Source: Phycisphaerales bacterium (GTDB lineage Bacteria; Planctomycetota; Phycisphaerae; UBA1845). From it: a stretch of DNA of 64,000 nucleotides. Numbering within the stretch: position 1 is the stretch's first letter; each line of letters begins with the position of its first letter. The stretch lies in contig JACKHG010000017.1 in the NCBI GenBank assembly GCA_020639115.1, positions 18,842 to 82,841 on the forward strand, in the 5' to 3' direction. Positions 43,064 to 52,523 of the stretch are shown here, piece by piece. The notes under the pieces are model-generated. The model saw only the letters and a program-made list of their open reading frames with translations. It searched no databases and was not told the DNA's origin. Made by a program: the position numbers and the translations under genes.

Positions 43064-45160
43064 TTATGGTGCAGCGCCGGTGACGACCTGCTGCAGGATG
43101 GCGCCGTCGGCGAGATCCACGTCGCCGTCGCCGTCCAGGTCGGCGTTGGCAAAAACTTGTGCGCTGCAGCCACCAACGGGGTTGGCAAATCCGGGACCGG
43201 CGAGGCAGACGTCAAAAACCGCCTGATCCGCCGCATCCACGTCGCCATCGACGTCGAGGTCGCCGCCCGCGGCGGGTGGACGGTGCGCCCCGACGACGCT
43301 GGCGTCGCGTCGCCCGACCGCGAGGTGCAGGCCGTCGGGCGAATACGCCAGGACGTCGACGCCCGTACCGAGCGGAGCGTCGTACAGCCGCAGCAGCGCC
43401 CCGTCGGCCACGCGCCAGAGGCCGAGTTGGTCCCGCCAGCCGCTCGTGACCAGCGTACGGCTGTCGGGGGCAAACGCCAGGGTGGAGATTATGAGCTCAG
43501 GACCGGTCAGCACATGCAGCGTCGACCCGTCCTGCGTATTCCAGAGCCGGATCGTCTTGTCGTATCCGGCGGAGGCGAGCACCGCCCCGTCTGGGGAAAA
43601 GGCAACCGTCTTCACCGTGTCGGTGTGACCGGTCAGGGTGTCGATAAGCGCGCCGTCGCTCACGTGCCAGAGCTGGACGACGTTGTCGGTGGCCACCGCC
43701 AGCGTTGTACTGTCGGGTGAAAAGGCCACGGCGGTCGGCGTCACACTAAACCCCGTGAGCGTGTGCACGAGCTGCCCGTCGGAGACGCGCACCAGCTTGA
43801 CGGTGCGCACGCCGGCGTCGTTGCCCGCGGATGCGAACCACGCTCCATCCGGCGAAAACGCGATATCGGTGGGAAAACCCGTGTGGCCCGGCAGCGTGCC
43901 AGCGGGCGCGAGCGCGGGATAGGTCCAGAGTTTGACGCCCGACCCATACCCGCACGAGGCGAGCACCGTACCATCCGGAGAGAAGGCAAGGTCGCGGATC
44001 TCGTCGCCGTCGTGGGCCGCCGGGATCGCGCCCACGGCTGCGCCGGTCGTCGCGTCCCAGAGCAGAATGTCGGTCCCACTAGTGGCGACCAGCACCGATC
44101 CATCGAGCGCGTACACGGCGTCGTAAACCTCCCCGGTTTGCGCGGTGAGCTTGCGCAGCAACGTTCCGTCGGTGGCACTCCAGAGCCGCACGTTGCTGTC
44201 GTCATAGCCGGCTGCCGTGACCACCTGCGTGCCATCGGGACTGAGGGCGGCATCGGCCACGCCGTCCGTATGGCCGCTGAAGGTCTGCAGCAGGGTTCCG
44301 TCGGAGGTGCGCCACAGCCGCGCCGTACCGTCCTCGCTGGCGGACAGGAAGTGCTCGCCATCGGCTGAAAAAACCAGCTTCCGGATCTCGTCGGTGTGGG
44401 TGGTGAGCGGGGTCAGGGCCGTTCCCGCGGGCAGAACCCAGCGGCGGATGACCCCGTCGGCGTCACCGGACAGCAACAGCGTTCCATCGGGCGAAAGCGC
44501 GAGGGCGAAGGCAGCCGCCCCCTCACTTCCGAGCGTGCGCAGGAAGGCCGCGTCCGATACGCGGTACTCGTTGACCTCCCCCTCGTAGGCCGCGATGTAG
44601 GCCTTGCTGCCATCGGGCGAGAAGGCCATCGCAAACGGCAGGAAACCGAAGAAACCCGGCGGTTTGGGAAATTCACGAAGCACGCTCCAGTCCGAAGCCT
44701 GACGGAGCAGCGCCTGGCCATCAAAACTCCCGAGCGTGGCAACCAGTTGATTGTCGGGGGAGAACTCGATGGCGGAGACGAGGCTGAAGTGCTCGTCGAA
44801 CACCTGCTCGACGGCGCCGGTCGCGAGGTTGCGCAGCTCCACGTCGTAACCGACGCCGACCGCCATGTGCCCATCGGCGGGCACGTAGCGCAAAACTGCG
44901 GCGCCCCCGGTGTCGGTGCGCCACGTGCGCAACAGCTCGCTGTCCGCGGCCCGCCAGAACTTGATCGTGCCGTCCACCCCCGACGAGATGACCTGCGTTC
45001 CGTCGGGAGAAAACGTCACGGCTGTGCAGCCAAAGCGATGTCCGCCGCGCTGCCACATGACGGGCAGGTCGGCTGCTGTGACGCGCGGCGTCGCGAGTCC
45101 GGATGCAGCCAGTGCCAGAGCGCAGGACCAGATACCCAGACGGTCAATCCCGAGGCGCAT
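43064..45160 (-). CDS. secreted WD40-repeat protein with dockerin-like C-terminus
   Basis: The start at 45160 (MRLGIDRLGIWSCALALAAS) has GGAGG at 6 nt and a signal peptide ending TPRVTAA. Of 698 residues, about 30-620 hold some fourteen WD40 blades, for example HTDTVKTVAFSPDGAVLASA and YDKTIRLWNTQDGS. That is enough for two seven-bladed propellers. The last 80 residues hold two dockerin-like loops, GDLDVDGDVDAADQAVF and NADLDGDGDVDLADGAILQQ. It is exported and may be a docking or scaffold protein. It is divergent from the ECF sigma and WD40-kinase pair, an arrangement that suggests common control through the 384-bp intergenic region. Confidence 0.88.
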   Translation of the reverse strand: MRLGIDRLGIWSCALALAASGLATPRVTAADLPVMWQRGGHRFGCTAVTFSPDGTQVISSGVDGTIKFWRAADSELLRTWRTDTGGAAVLRYVPADGHMAVGVGYDVELRNLATGAVEQVFDEHFSLVSAIEFSPDNQLVATLGSFDGQALLRQASDWSVLREFPKPPGFFGFLPFAMAFSPDGSKAYIAAYEGEVNEYRVSDAAFLRTLGSEGAAAFALALSPDGTLLLSGDADGVIRRWVLPAGTALTPLTTHTDEIRKLVFSADGEHFLSASEDGTARLWRTSDGTLLQTFSGHTDGVADAALSPDGTQVVTAAGYDDSNVRLWSATDGTLLRKLTAQTGEVYDAVYALDGSVLVATSGTDILLWDATTGAAVGAIPAAHDGDEIRDLAFSPDGTVLASCGYGSGVKLWTYPALAPAGTLPGHTGFPTDIAFSPDGAWFASAGNDAGVRTVKLVRVSDGQLVHTLTGFSVTPTAVAFSPDSTTLAVATDNVVQLWHVSDGALIDTLTGHTDTVKTVAFSPDGAVLASAGYDKTIRLWNTQDGSTLHVLTGPELIISTLAFAPDSRTLVTSGWRDQLGLWRVADGALLRLYDAPLGTGVDVLAYSPDGLHLAVGRRDASVVGAHRPPAAGGDLDVDGDVDAADQAVFDVCLAGPGFANPVGGCSAQVFANADLDGDGDVDLADGAILQQVVTGAAP

Positions 45161-45544
45161 GGCGTCCTCCTTCCGGTGCTGAATCGGATGTGTTGCGTTC
45201 GTACCCCGCCCGCGGCCGAGAGGAAACCCCATGTTACGGCGCTGCCCGTCGGGAAACAACAAAATCCCGGATAGTGCCTTTCAAGGGGCGAGACGGGCAC
45301 CGGTCAGGTCCAGCCCGAAGGGGCATCCGCCCCAGATGCGCGCATAAGTCGAGGGAACATGCCGCCAGGATCGGGGATGAAACCACCACGGAGGAGTCAG
45401 GGCCGAAGCCACCAGGACGAACACCGCAGCGACGCATGCACACTGTATAACGAGCTCGGGGAGTGGGTTGCGATCCAGGGCGTTCGTCGCGAGAATAGAT
45501 TTTCCGCACATGCGGGTGATGGGTATCGGGCTGGAGATGAGAAC
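45161..45544. other. divergent regulatory region between WD40-dockerin gene and ECF sigma gene
   Basis: No gene is seen. A TATAAC occurs near 45444 in the sigma-gene direction, without a clear -35. The 12-bp CCGCACATGCGG element near 45507 has 5-bp inverted arms and lies about 30 bp before the sigma start. Confidence 0.35.
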
Positions 45545-46150
45545 ATGTCCATAGAGGCGGACGCCGGTGTAACGCTGTTGCTGGAGCGCATTCGTGCCGG
45601 CGACCGCGGCGCGCGCGATGAGCTGTTCCGGCTCGTGTACGCGGAATTGCGGGCGCAGGCTGAACGGCACATGCAGATCGAGCGCGACGGGCACACGCTG
45701 CAGGTGACGGCGCTCGTGCACGAGGCCTTTCTGAAGTTGTGCGCGGGGTCGACGCTGGCCAGGGCGGAGAACCGCCGGTATTTCTTCGGTGCGGCGGCGG
45801 AGGCCATGCGGCAGGTACTGGTTGACCATGCGCGGGCTCGGAAGGCGCAGAAGCGGGGTGGAGCCTGGCAGCGGATTTCGCTCGATGAGATGCTGGCCGG
45901 CGCGGCGCGTGCGGCGAGCCCCCACCCCGTGGGGGATGACCCGGCCGACGCGTGCGCAGCCCTGCTCGGACTGGATGACGCTCTGGCGAAGCTGGCGCAG
46001 CGTAGTCCGCGTCAGCACCAGGTGGTCCTGCTGCGGTTTTTCGGCGGACTGAACTTTCCAGAGCTGGCAAAAGCGCTGAATCTCTCGAAGAGCACGGTCG
46101 AGCTTGAATTTCGCGTGGCCCGCGCGTGGTTGCGCACGGAACTGGCCTGA
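45545..46150 (+). CDS. ECF-type RNA polymerase sigma factor (TIGR02999-like)
   Basis: The start at 45545 (MSIEADAGVTLLLERIRAGD) has GGAG at 8 nt; the frame is open upstream but not protein-like. The 201-residue protein has sigma region 2 (ARDELFRLVYAELRAQAERH, TLQVTALVHEAFLKL, ENRRYFFGAAAEAMRQVLVD) and region 4 (SPRQHQVVLLRFFGGLNFPE, LAKALNLSKSTVELEFRVAR). This pattern, with ALVHEA(F/Y)LKL and DHAR.RKA, is the planctomycete-rich group usually found beside Ser/Thr kinases. The kinase gene starts 27 bp downstream. It likely redirects RNA polymerase to a small regulon when the kinase signals. Confidence 0.92.
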   Translation: MSIEADAGVTLLLERIRAGDRGARDELFRLVYAELRAQAERHMQIERDGHTLQVTALVHEAFLKLCAGSTLARAENRRYFFGAAAEAMRQVLVDHARARKAQKRGGAWQRISLDEMLAGAARAASPHPVGDDPADACAALLGLDDALAKLAQRSPRQHQVVLLRFFGGLNFPELAKALNLSKSTVELEFRVARAWLRTELA

Positions 46151-46177
46151 TCCAGCGTATCGGCACCGAGGAGCGGC

Positions 46178-49100
46178 ATGGACCCATCGCGGTGGCAACG
46201 GATAAGCACGCTCTTCGCAGAGGCGACTCGACGGCCACCGGAAGAACGTCTCGCCTTCCTCGACGAGGCCTGCGGCTCGGACCTCGCGCTGCGCCACGAA
46301 GTGCAGCGGCTGCTGGATGCCGACATTGCCGACGGCACGTTTCTGTCCCCGCCGGCCGGCGCCAACGCCGCGGACCAACTGCCGACCGTAGCGCTGGAGA
46401 GCGCGCGTAGCGACGCCGGTGCGGCCCTCACGCTGGACGGCTACGAGGTCGTGCGTGAACTGCATCGCGGCGGACAGGGCATCGTTTTCCAGGCGGTGCA
46501 GCAGTCGACGCGGCGCAAGGTGGCGATCAAGGTGCTGCTCGAAGGGCCGCACGCCGCGCCAGCGGCCCGGCGGCGCTTCGACCGCGAGATCGAACTGGTC
46601 GCCAGTCTCAAGCACCCCAACATCATCTCAATCTTTCATTCGGGCACGACTGGGGACCGCCACGCCTTTTGCGTCATGGACTACGTCCGCGGCGTGTCCC
46701 TGACCGAGTACGTTCGCCGGGAACAACCGAACCTCGAGGACGCGTTGCGGCTGTTCGTCAAGGTCTGCGACGCCGTGAATTATGCGCATCAGCGTGGCGT
46801 CATTCATCGCGATCTGAAACCATCCAACATCCTCGTCGACGGTGAGGGTGAGCCGAAAGTGCTCGACTTTGGTCTCGCCAAGTTGATCGGCGGTCCGGAG
46901 CAGACGCTCGTGTCGCTGACCGGCCAGGTCGTGGGCACCCTGCCCTACATGTCGCCCGAGCAGACGCAGGGCAATCCCGATCGCATCGACACGCGGACCG
47001 ACGTGTATTCGCTGGGTGTTGTCCTGTACGAGATGCTGACCGGGCAATACCCTTATCCGGTCGTGGGGCAGCTCGCGGACGTTTTGCGTCACATCACGGA
47101 GACCGAACCCGCCCCACCGACGCGCTGCTGGCGCGCGGACTCGGGTATTCGCAAACGGTCGGCGCGGCGCTGGCGGGCCGGCGAGTGTCCGATCGACGAC
47201 GAAGTGCAGACGATCGTGCTGCGCACGCTCGCCAAGGAACGGGAGCGGCGCTATCAAAGCGCCGGCGAACTGGCACGCGACGTCGAGCGCTATCTGGTGG
47301 ACGAACCCATCGAGGCCAAGCGGGACAGCGGGTGGTACCTGCTGCGCAAGCAACTGCGGCGATATCGGTGGCCGGTGACGGTGGCGGCGGGATTTCTGGC
47401 GCTCATCATCATCGGACTCGCCGTGTCGCTGAATCTGTGGATGGCGGCGCGGGCTGCACGCATCGTCGCAGAACAGGCGCAGCGGAAGGAAGCGGAACAG
47501 CGTGCAGCGGCGATTGAACACGCCGAGGATGCGCAGGCCGCCCGCGCCGAGGCCGAATATCAGGCGTTTCTGGCCAACCTGAGCGCAGCCAGCCAAGCGC
47601 TCGACCAGCATGAACTGCGCGGCGTCCGCCGTCGCCTCGCGGCGATTCCCGACAGGCTGCATCGCTGGGAGTGGAACTTCCTCAATGCCGCAGCGGACGA
47701 CAGCATAGCGGTCCTGGAGGGGCACACCGCCGAGGTGCGGCAAGCGGCGTTCAGCCCGGATGGCGCCCGCGTCGTGACCGCGGCGGACGATGGAACCGCC
47801 CGAGTGTGGGAGATGGACACCGCTGAGGCCGTGCGCGTGCTGACGGTTCCCGAGGGGTGGTTGCACGACGCGGTGTTCAGTCCTGACGGAGCGCGGATCA
47901 TCACCGCCGGCGGCGGTCCGACACGGATCTGGGACGCCAGCACTGGAGCGGAACTGCTCGCTCTGGGCGACGCCACAGCCAACGACAGCCATGCGGAATT
48001 CAGCCCCGATGGCACGCAGATCGTGGCCGCGGGTATGGACGGAGTGATTCGCGTCTGGAACGTGCAGACGGGCACGCGAATCGTATCGCTGAGCGGTCAC
48101 CGACGCGGCGTTAATCATGCCACGTTCAGTCGCGACGGCACGCGCGTCGTGAGTTCTTCGTGGGACGGCACCGCGCGGGTCTGGAACCCGTCAGCGGAGA
48201 CCTCGGCAATCGAACTGCACGCCCCGCCCTCGGTATTGCACGCCACGTTCAGCCCCGACGCGCGCAGGATCGTGACGTCGAACTGGGATAGTGTGCAATT
48301 GTGGAACTCCGTCTCGGGGACGCGCGTGTCACAATTCACGACAAATGACGGCACCGCGCGACTGCCGGCGCAACCCGTCGCCATGGCGGTATTCACGCCG
48401 GACAACAAACGGTTCGTTGCCGTGACGGGCGCTGACCCGAGGGCGCGGATCTGCGATGCGGGCACGGGTGCTGTGCTGGCCACCTTGGTGGGGCATGCCG
48501 ATGGAATCCTGCATGCCGCCGTCAGCCCGGACGGAACAATGGTGGCCACAGCCGCGTTGGACGGGACGGTGCGGCTGTGGGACACGGCTACCGGCGCCCC
48601 CCGCGCTGTGTTGCATGGACACACGGGCGCCGTCAACTGGGTTGCGTTCAGTCCGAACGGTGAACGAATCATCACGGCTGCGGCAGATGATACGGCGCGG
48701 CTGTGGGACATCGCGACGGCATTGACTCGGGTGCCCGGCATGGGTTCAGGCGTGCCCTTGCGTCTTGCGGAATACTGCCCCGATGGCGCCTGCATCCTGA
48801 CCGTGGCGACGGACGGCGTGGCGCGATTATATGACGCGACCACGCACGCGCTGCTCACGCGACTCGCGGATCGCACGGCCATCCGCAGCGTCAGCTTCAG
48901 CGGAAACGGCGCGCGCCTGCTGACGACCTCGGACGACAGCACGGTTCGAATCTGGAACGCCCTCACCGCGGCCCTGGAGCTGACCATCGACGCCGGGACC
49001 CAGAGCGACGTGTTCGCCACAATCGACAGCAACGGCACTCGCGCCGTAACAGCCGCGCCGGACTCCATGCACGATCCGGCGCGTTTGTGGGATCTGCGCA

Positions 49101-49957
49101 CCGGCCGCCAATTGGCCCTTCTGAGCGGTGGCGCCTTCGGCGTCGGCTTCGCGGCATTCAGTCCGAACGGGCAAAAGGTCGTGACCGTTTCGCGGGATGG
49201 CGACGCACACCTGTGGGACGCCGCAACGGGTGCGGAGTTGGCGCGTCTGCCGGGACAGAGCGGTCTGGCATCGCCGGTTTTTGCGGCATTCAGCCCCGAC
49301 GGAACGAAAGTGCTGTGCGTCGGCGACAACGAGGTTGGCGCGGTCTGGAGCGTCGCCGATGGCGCAGCCCTGTTTTCACTGCAAGGGCATAGCGAGGCGA
49401 TCCTCCACGCTGCGTTCAGCCCTGACGGGCAGCTCATCGCAACAGCCTCCAGCGACGCAACTGCGCGCGTCTGGAATTCCGTCAGCGGCGCGCCACAGGC
49501 GGTGCTCGCGGGACACGAAAACGCCGTGACCCGCGTCGGCTTCAGTCCCGACGGCGACCGGTTGCTGACCTGTTCCGACGATGGGACCCTGCGCGACTGG
49601 GATCCAGTGACCGGAGCCGAACTCCTCGTGCTGCGCGCACATGATGATGCCGTCGGGATGGGCAGGTTCAACATCGACGGCAGCGTTATACTGACCGTTT
49701 CGCCGAACGGTACATGCCGCATCTGGGACAGCCACCCGCCCCCGGTACGTTGCGCACAGCGCCACGCGTACCTGCGGGCGCGGGCGTGGGCCGCGACGGA
49801 GCTTGATGCGCTCGTTGCGCAATCACCTGACTGGAACGACGCGATGTCGACCATCCGCCAGTCCGCGGCGGAGAGGTTCGACCGCTGGGCAGCGCACAAC
49901 CTCATATTGCAGCGTGCCGGAACATCGGCTGGCACCGAACTCAACCAGAGAGAGTGA
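46178..49957 (+). CDS. membrane Ser/Thr protein kinase with extracytoplasmic WD40 propellers
   Basis: This 1259-residue protein follows the sigma gene by 27 bp. Residues 1-85 form a helical region shared with this kinase group (RWQRISTLFAEATRRPPEER). The kinase domain (about 88-375) has GGQGIVF, VAIKVL with Lys118, HRDLKPSNIL with Asp212, VLDFGLAK with Asp230 and GTLPYMSPEQ. A transmembrane helix lies at about 398-418 (VTVAAGFLALIIIGLAVSLN) and a coiled coil follows to 470. WD40 repeats fill 480-1200 (HTAEVRQAAFSPDGARVVTA and about fourteen more). The kinase end is cytoplasmic and the propellers are probably outside, acting as sensor. The residues needed for catalysis are present. It likely controls the neighbouring sigma factor. 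Confidence 0.93.
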   Translation: MDPSRWQRISTLFAEATRRPPEERLAFLDEACGSDLALRHEVQRLLDADIADGTFLSPPAGANAADQLPTVALESARSDAGAALTLDGYEVVRELHRGGQGIVFQAVQQSTRRKVAIKVLLEGPHAAPAARRRFDREIELVASLKHPNIISIFHSGTTGDRHAFCVMDYVRGVSLTEYVRREQPNLEDALRLFVKVCDAVNYAHQRGVIHRDLKPSNILVDGEGEPKVLDFGLAKLIGGPEQTLVSLTGQVVGTLPYMSPEQTQGNPDRIDTRTDVYSLGVVLYEMLTGQYPYPVVGQLADVLRHITETEPAPPTRCWRADSGIRKRSARRWRAGECPIDDEVQTIVLRTLAKERERRYQSAGELARDVERYLVDEPIEAKRDSGWYLLRKQLRRYRWPVTVAAGFLALIIIGLAVSLNLWMAARAARIVAEQAQRKEAEQRAAAIEHAEDAQAARAEAEYQAFLANLSAASQALDQHELRGVRRRLAAIPDRLHRWEWNFLNAAADDSIAVLEGHTAEVRQAAFSPDGARVVTAADDGTARVWEMDTAEAVRVLTVPEGWLHDAVFSPDGARIITAGGGPTRIWDASTGAELLALGDATANDSHAEFSPDGTQIVAAGMDGVIRVWNVQTGTRIVSLSGHRRGVNHATFSRDGTRVVSSSWDGTARVWNPSAETSAIELHAPPSVLHATFSPDARRIVTSNWDSVQLWNSVSGTRVSQFTTNDGTARLPAQPVAMAVFTPDNKRFVAVTGADPRARICDAGTGAVLATLVGHADGILHAAVSPDGTMVATAALDGTVRLWDTATGAPRAVLHGHTGAVNWVAFSPNGERIITAAADDTARLWDIATALTRVPGMGSGVPLRLAEYCPDGACILTVATDGVARLYDATTHALLTRLADRTAIRSVSFSGNGARLLTTSDDSTVRIWNALTAALELTIDAGTQSDVFATIDSNGTRAVTAAPDSMHDPARLWDLRTGRQLALLSGGAFGVGFAAFSPNGQKVVTVSRDGDAHLWDAATGAELARLPGQSGLASPVFAAFSPDGTKVLCVGDNEVGAVWSVADGAALFSLQGHSEAILHAAFSPDGQLIATASSDATARVWNSVSGAPQAVLAGHENAVTRVGFSPDGDRLLTCSDDGTLRDWDPVTGAELLVLRAHDDAVGMGRFNIDGSVILTVSPNGTCRIWDSHPPPVRCAQRHAYLRARAWAATELDALVAQSPDWNDAMSTIRQSAAERFDRWAAHNLILQRAGTSAGTELNQRE

Positions 49958-50115
49958 GTCATCAACGCGCGTCCGTGCGTTGCTGATTGCAGCGCGAACC
50001 TCCGTGCGCCAATGCGTGCCCGCGCGTGAACCGGCCCGGGGCTTGGTGCCCGGGCCTTGGCGGGTATCATGTCCCGGGTGCGTGCGCGGCCCAGTTAGCG
50101 CTGGCCTGCTCGTTG

Positions 50116-51195
50116 TCAGCGTGCGCGGGACCGGCGGGTGCTGGCCTGCTGCCGTTCACCCTGCCGGTTGGACGCGTTGGAGCGGCTGCGGACGTCGACG
50201 CTGTTGGCGAAGAACGTCGTGTTGCCATTGAGCGTACGGCTGAAGCCGTTGACGTGGATGCGGTCGCCGGTGGTGATGCGGCGGTTGCCGTGGACGCTCG
50301 CGGGCGAGCCGATGACGACGTTGAAGGTCTTGCCGTTGTCGCCCTTGACCTGCGCGACCATGCCCTCGACCTCGCCGTCGCGGGTGCGCACGGCCTTGAC
50401 GCCGGCGAGGCGGCCGCTCATCACGCGATCGTACCGGTAGTTGGGAATATCGAACGAGCCGCTGGCGGACCGGATCTGCTCCGCCTGGAAGTAGTTGCGA
50501 CCGTCGCGCTCGAGGTTGCGGCCGGCGATGCGGATGTGCTCGCCGGGGCGCAGGCTCGGCAGGTTCTCGCGAACGTAGCCGTAGTCGCCGAGCTGGACCG
50601 TCCGGGTCCGGCCGTCATCGGTGCGCACGCGGAGCTGGACGCTGTCGACCTTGCCGTCGCGCGTCTTGATGCGGCGCAGGCCGACGACGCGGCCGTTGAA
50701 CTGGCGATCGAAGTCGTAGGTGCGGTTGGTGCTGGAGCGGTACGATTCGTTCGTGAACGGGTCGTAGTCGTACCAGTCGTAACCGTAGGCGTATGGTTCG
50801 TAGTGGTGGCCGTACTGCCAGTCGTCGGCGTCCGGGTTCCAGTACCAGCCGTACGCGTAGTCGCCCTCGTCATTCAGGTAGTCGTCGAAGTCGTTGTCGC
50901 GACCGTAGTCGTAGGTGTAGTAGTCGTAGCCGTAATCGGGATAGTCGTAGTCGTGGTAGCCGTACGCGCCGTCGTCGTAATCCCAATCGTCCTGGTTTTC
51001 GTAGCCCCAGTTGCCGAACCAGTCAGCCGGGTTGTACCACTGGTACTCGTCGTAGTTGTCGTTCCAGCGCTCGGCGATGGTCTCGTTCTCGCTGCGGTCG
51101 AACTCATCGGCGACGGCGCGCGTCGTCGCGGCTCCGATGAACCCGGCGACGATCACAAACAGCGGCCAGACACAGATTCCTGAACATCTCTTCAT
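50116..51195 (-). CDS. secreted Tyr/Asp-rich protein with two OB-like repeats
   Basis: The start at 51195 (MKRCSGICVWPLFVIVAGF) has AAGGAG at 7 nt and a signal peptide ending AVADEF. The 359-residue protein has an unusual middle part (about 30-155) made almost only of Tyr, Asp, Trp, Gly and Asn, such as YHDYDYPDYGYDYYTYDYG. Two similar modules follow at about 165-250 and 260-345. Each begins with GR(V/L)xGxxxxxTRDGxVxxxxxxV and contains a GExIRI/GDRIHV strand, like a small OB fold. A basic tail ends RRSRAR. It may be an extracellular adhesive, metal-binding or envelope protein. No named family is recognised. Confidence 0.8.
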   Translation of the reverse strand: MKRCSGICVWPLFVIVAGFIGAATTRAVADEFDRSENETIAERWNDNYDEYQWYNPADWFGNWGYENQDDWDYDDGAYGYHDYDYPDYGYDYYTYDYGRDNDFDDYLNDEGDYAYGWYWNPDADDWQYGHHYEPYAYGYDWYDYDPFTNESYRSSTNRTYDFDRQFNGRVVGLRRIKTRDGKVDSVQLRVRTDDGRTRTVQLGDYGYVRENLPSLRPGEHIRIAGRNLERDGRNYFQAEQIRSASGSFDIPNYRYDRVMSGRLAGVKAVRTRDGEVEGMVAQVKGDNGKTFNVVIGSPASVHGNRRITTGDRIHVNGFSRTLNGNTTFFANSVDVRSRSNASNRQGERQQASTRRSRAR

Positions 51196-51950
51196 TGTCG
51201 TGCTCCTTTCAAAAAGCGAGCAGCGGAGCCGGCACGCACCCCCGCATGCCGACTCCCCTGCGTTTCTCTGATCAACTTCAGGCTCATTGGGACTTGCCCT
51301 CCCGCCCGCACGCGCAGTCTGCGCGGCGGCCTTCAAGCGTGTGTAAAAACCGCCTGACGCCAGTGATGTTCGGGTTGGCGCTGCGCTCATGGAGGATCGC
51401 GCGGACGCCGAGCGGGTTGCCAATGCCCACGTGGGTCACTGTCGCCTTGTCATCCGTACATGGTGCCACCGTCTTGTCGCTGGTAAGGCGAGTTTGCGTC
51501 AAGCAGAGGTGGACGTGTGCACGGCGGTCTCGCACGCGGGTAGGACCGTGCGCAACAAGCCGCGCATAGCGGCCTATCCAGCGTCACTTGGCGCCGGTCA
51601 GGGCCGGCGTTGAAGTCATGCCGCAAGGGGCAACGCTGACAGTGACGTCAGGTGATACCGTGGCGTGTTCGTTGATCACGGGTGACGATTCTGCGCAAGG
51701 AGTATTCGGGGCTTGCACGTTAAAACGCGCGGACTGACAGAGTGTTCACGTTCCCGCAGACGCCAGCGGGCGTCGTTATTGGGAAAAGATCATCGCTTGA
51801 GGGCAACGGCGCGGTCGTTCAATGGCTGCAAACGTCTGAAGTGCGTCTGAGGATTGGTTCATGCCACTGCAACGTTCCGTCCGATGGAAAACACCTGATC
51901 ACGTCTGGGTTCGAGCAGTGCGGGCCGGGTTCTTATCGGGAGTACGGGTC
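51196..51950. other. intergenic region upstream of the Tyr/Asp-rich gene and the receiver gene
   Basis: This 755-bp stretch lies between divergent genes. On the minus strand 51284-51535 is open for 83 codons and its second half has coding-like third positions (GVRAILHERSANPN then GVRRFLHTLEG). I see no ribosome-binding site or known family, so I do not call it a gene. The rest has lower GC than its surroundings and probably holds both promoters. Confidence 0.35.
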
Positions 51951-52523
51951 ATGGCGAACGGATTGCGTATCTTGCTGGCTGAGGATTACGCGTTGCAGGC
52001 GGCTGTCTGTGGGGAGTTGCTCGCGCATCTCGGACATGTGGTCGTCGGGCCGGTTCCCACGGCGGAAGCCGGCTGCCGGCTCCTGGGACGCGCGAAGATG
52101 GATCTGGCGCTGCTCGACGTGCAGTTGGCGGACGGGCTGTCGTTTCCGCTGGCGGATGCGTTGCGGACGCGTGGAATACCGGTGGTGTTCTGCACCGGGC
52201 ATGCGGCGGACGGCTGCTTTCCAGAGGATTGGCGGGGGGCACCCCGGGTCGCGAAGCCGTACGCACTGGGGGATATCGTGCGACAGATCCGCCCGCTGGT
52301 GGCGTGCCAGCTACCGAGCGGGGGTGATCGGGACGCGCGAGCGCCACGCCGCACGCGCAGTGTTCGCAGGGATGAATCAGACCGGGGGCAGCGTGGCGAG
52401 TTCGAACCAGTATGCACCGATCTCGTGCATGGCGGCGGTAAACGTCTCGACGCGGACGGGCTTGGTGATGAACGAGTTGCAATGCAGCGCGTAGCACGCC
52501 CGGGCGTCGACGTCCTGGTCTGA
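51951..52523 (+). CDS. single-domain response regulator, probably frameshifted at its end
   Basis: The start at 51951 (MANGLRILLAEDYALQAAVC) has GGGAG about 9 nt upstream. A complete receiver domain spans 1-123: acidic pair in LLAEDY, phosphoacceptor Asp in MDLALLDVQLADG, Thr in VVFCTGHA and Lys in RVAKPYALGD. The domain ends at about VACQLPSG. The remaining 68 residues are basic and compositionally poor, and run antisense into the next gene for 147 bp. If the G-run at about 52319-52323 had one more G, a TGA would stop the protein just after the domain (…LPSGG). So the tail is probably an artefact of a one-base error. Confidence 0.75.
   Translation: MANGLRILLAEDYALQAAVCGELLAHLGHVVVGPVPTAEAGCRLLGRAKMDLALLDVQLADGLSFPLADALRTRGIPVVFCTGHAADGCFPEDWRGAPRVAKPYALGDIVRQIRPLVACQLPSGGDRDARAPRRTRSVRRDESDRGQRGEFEPVCTDLVHGGGKRLDADGLGDERVAMQRVARPGVDVLV

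Noticed and set aside
51284..51535. 83-codon minus-strand frame upstream of the Tyr/Asp-rich gene
   Set aside because: The second half looks coding, but there is no ribosome-binding site, no family and no conserved start. Left as a note in the intergenic entry.
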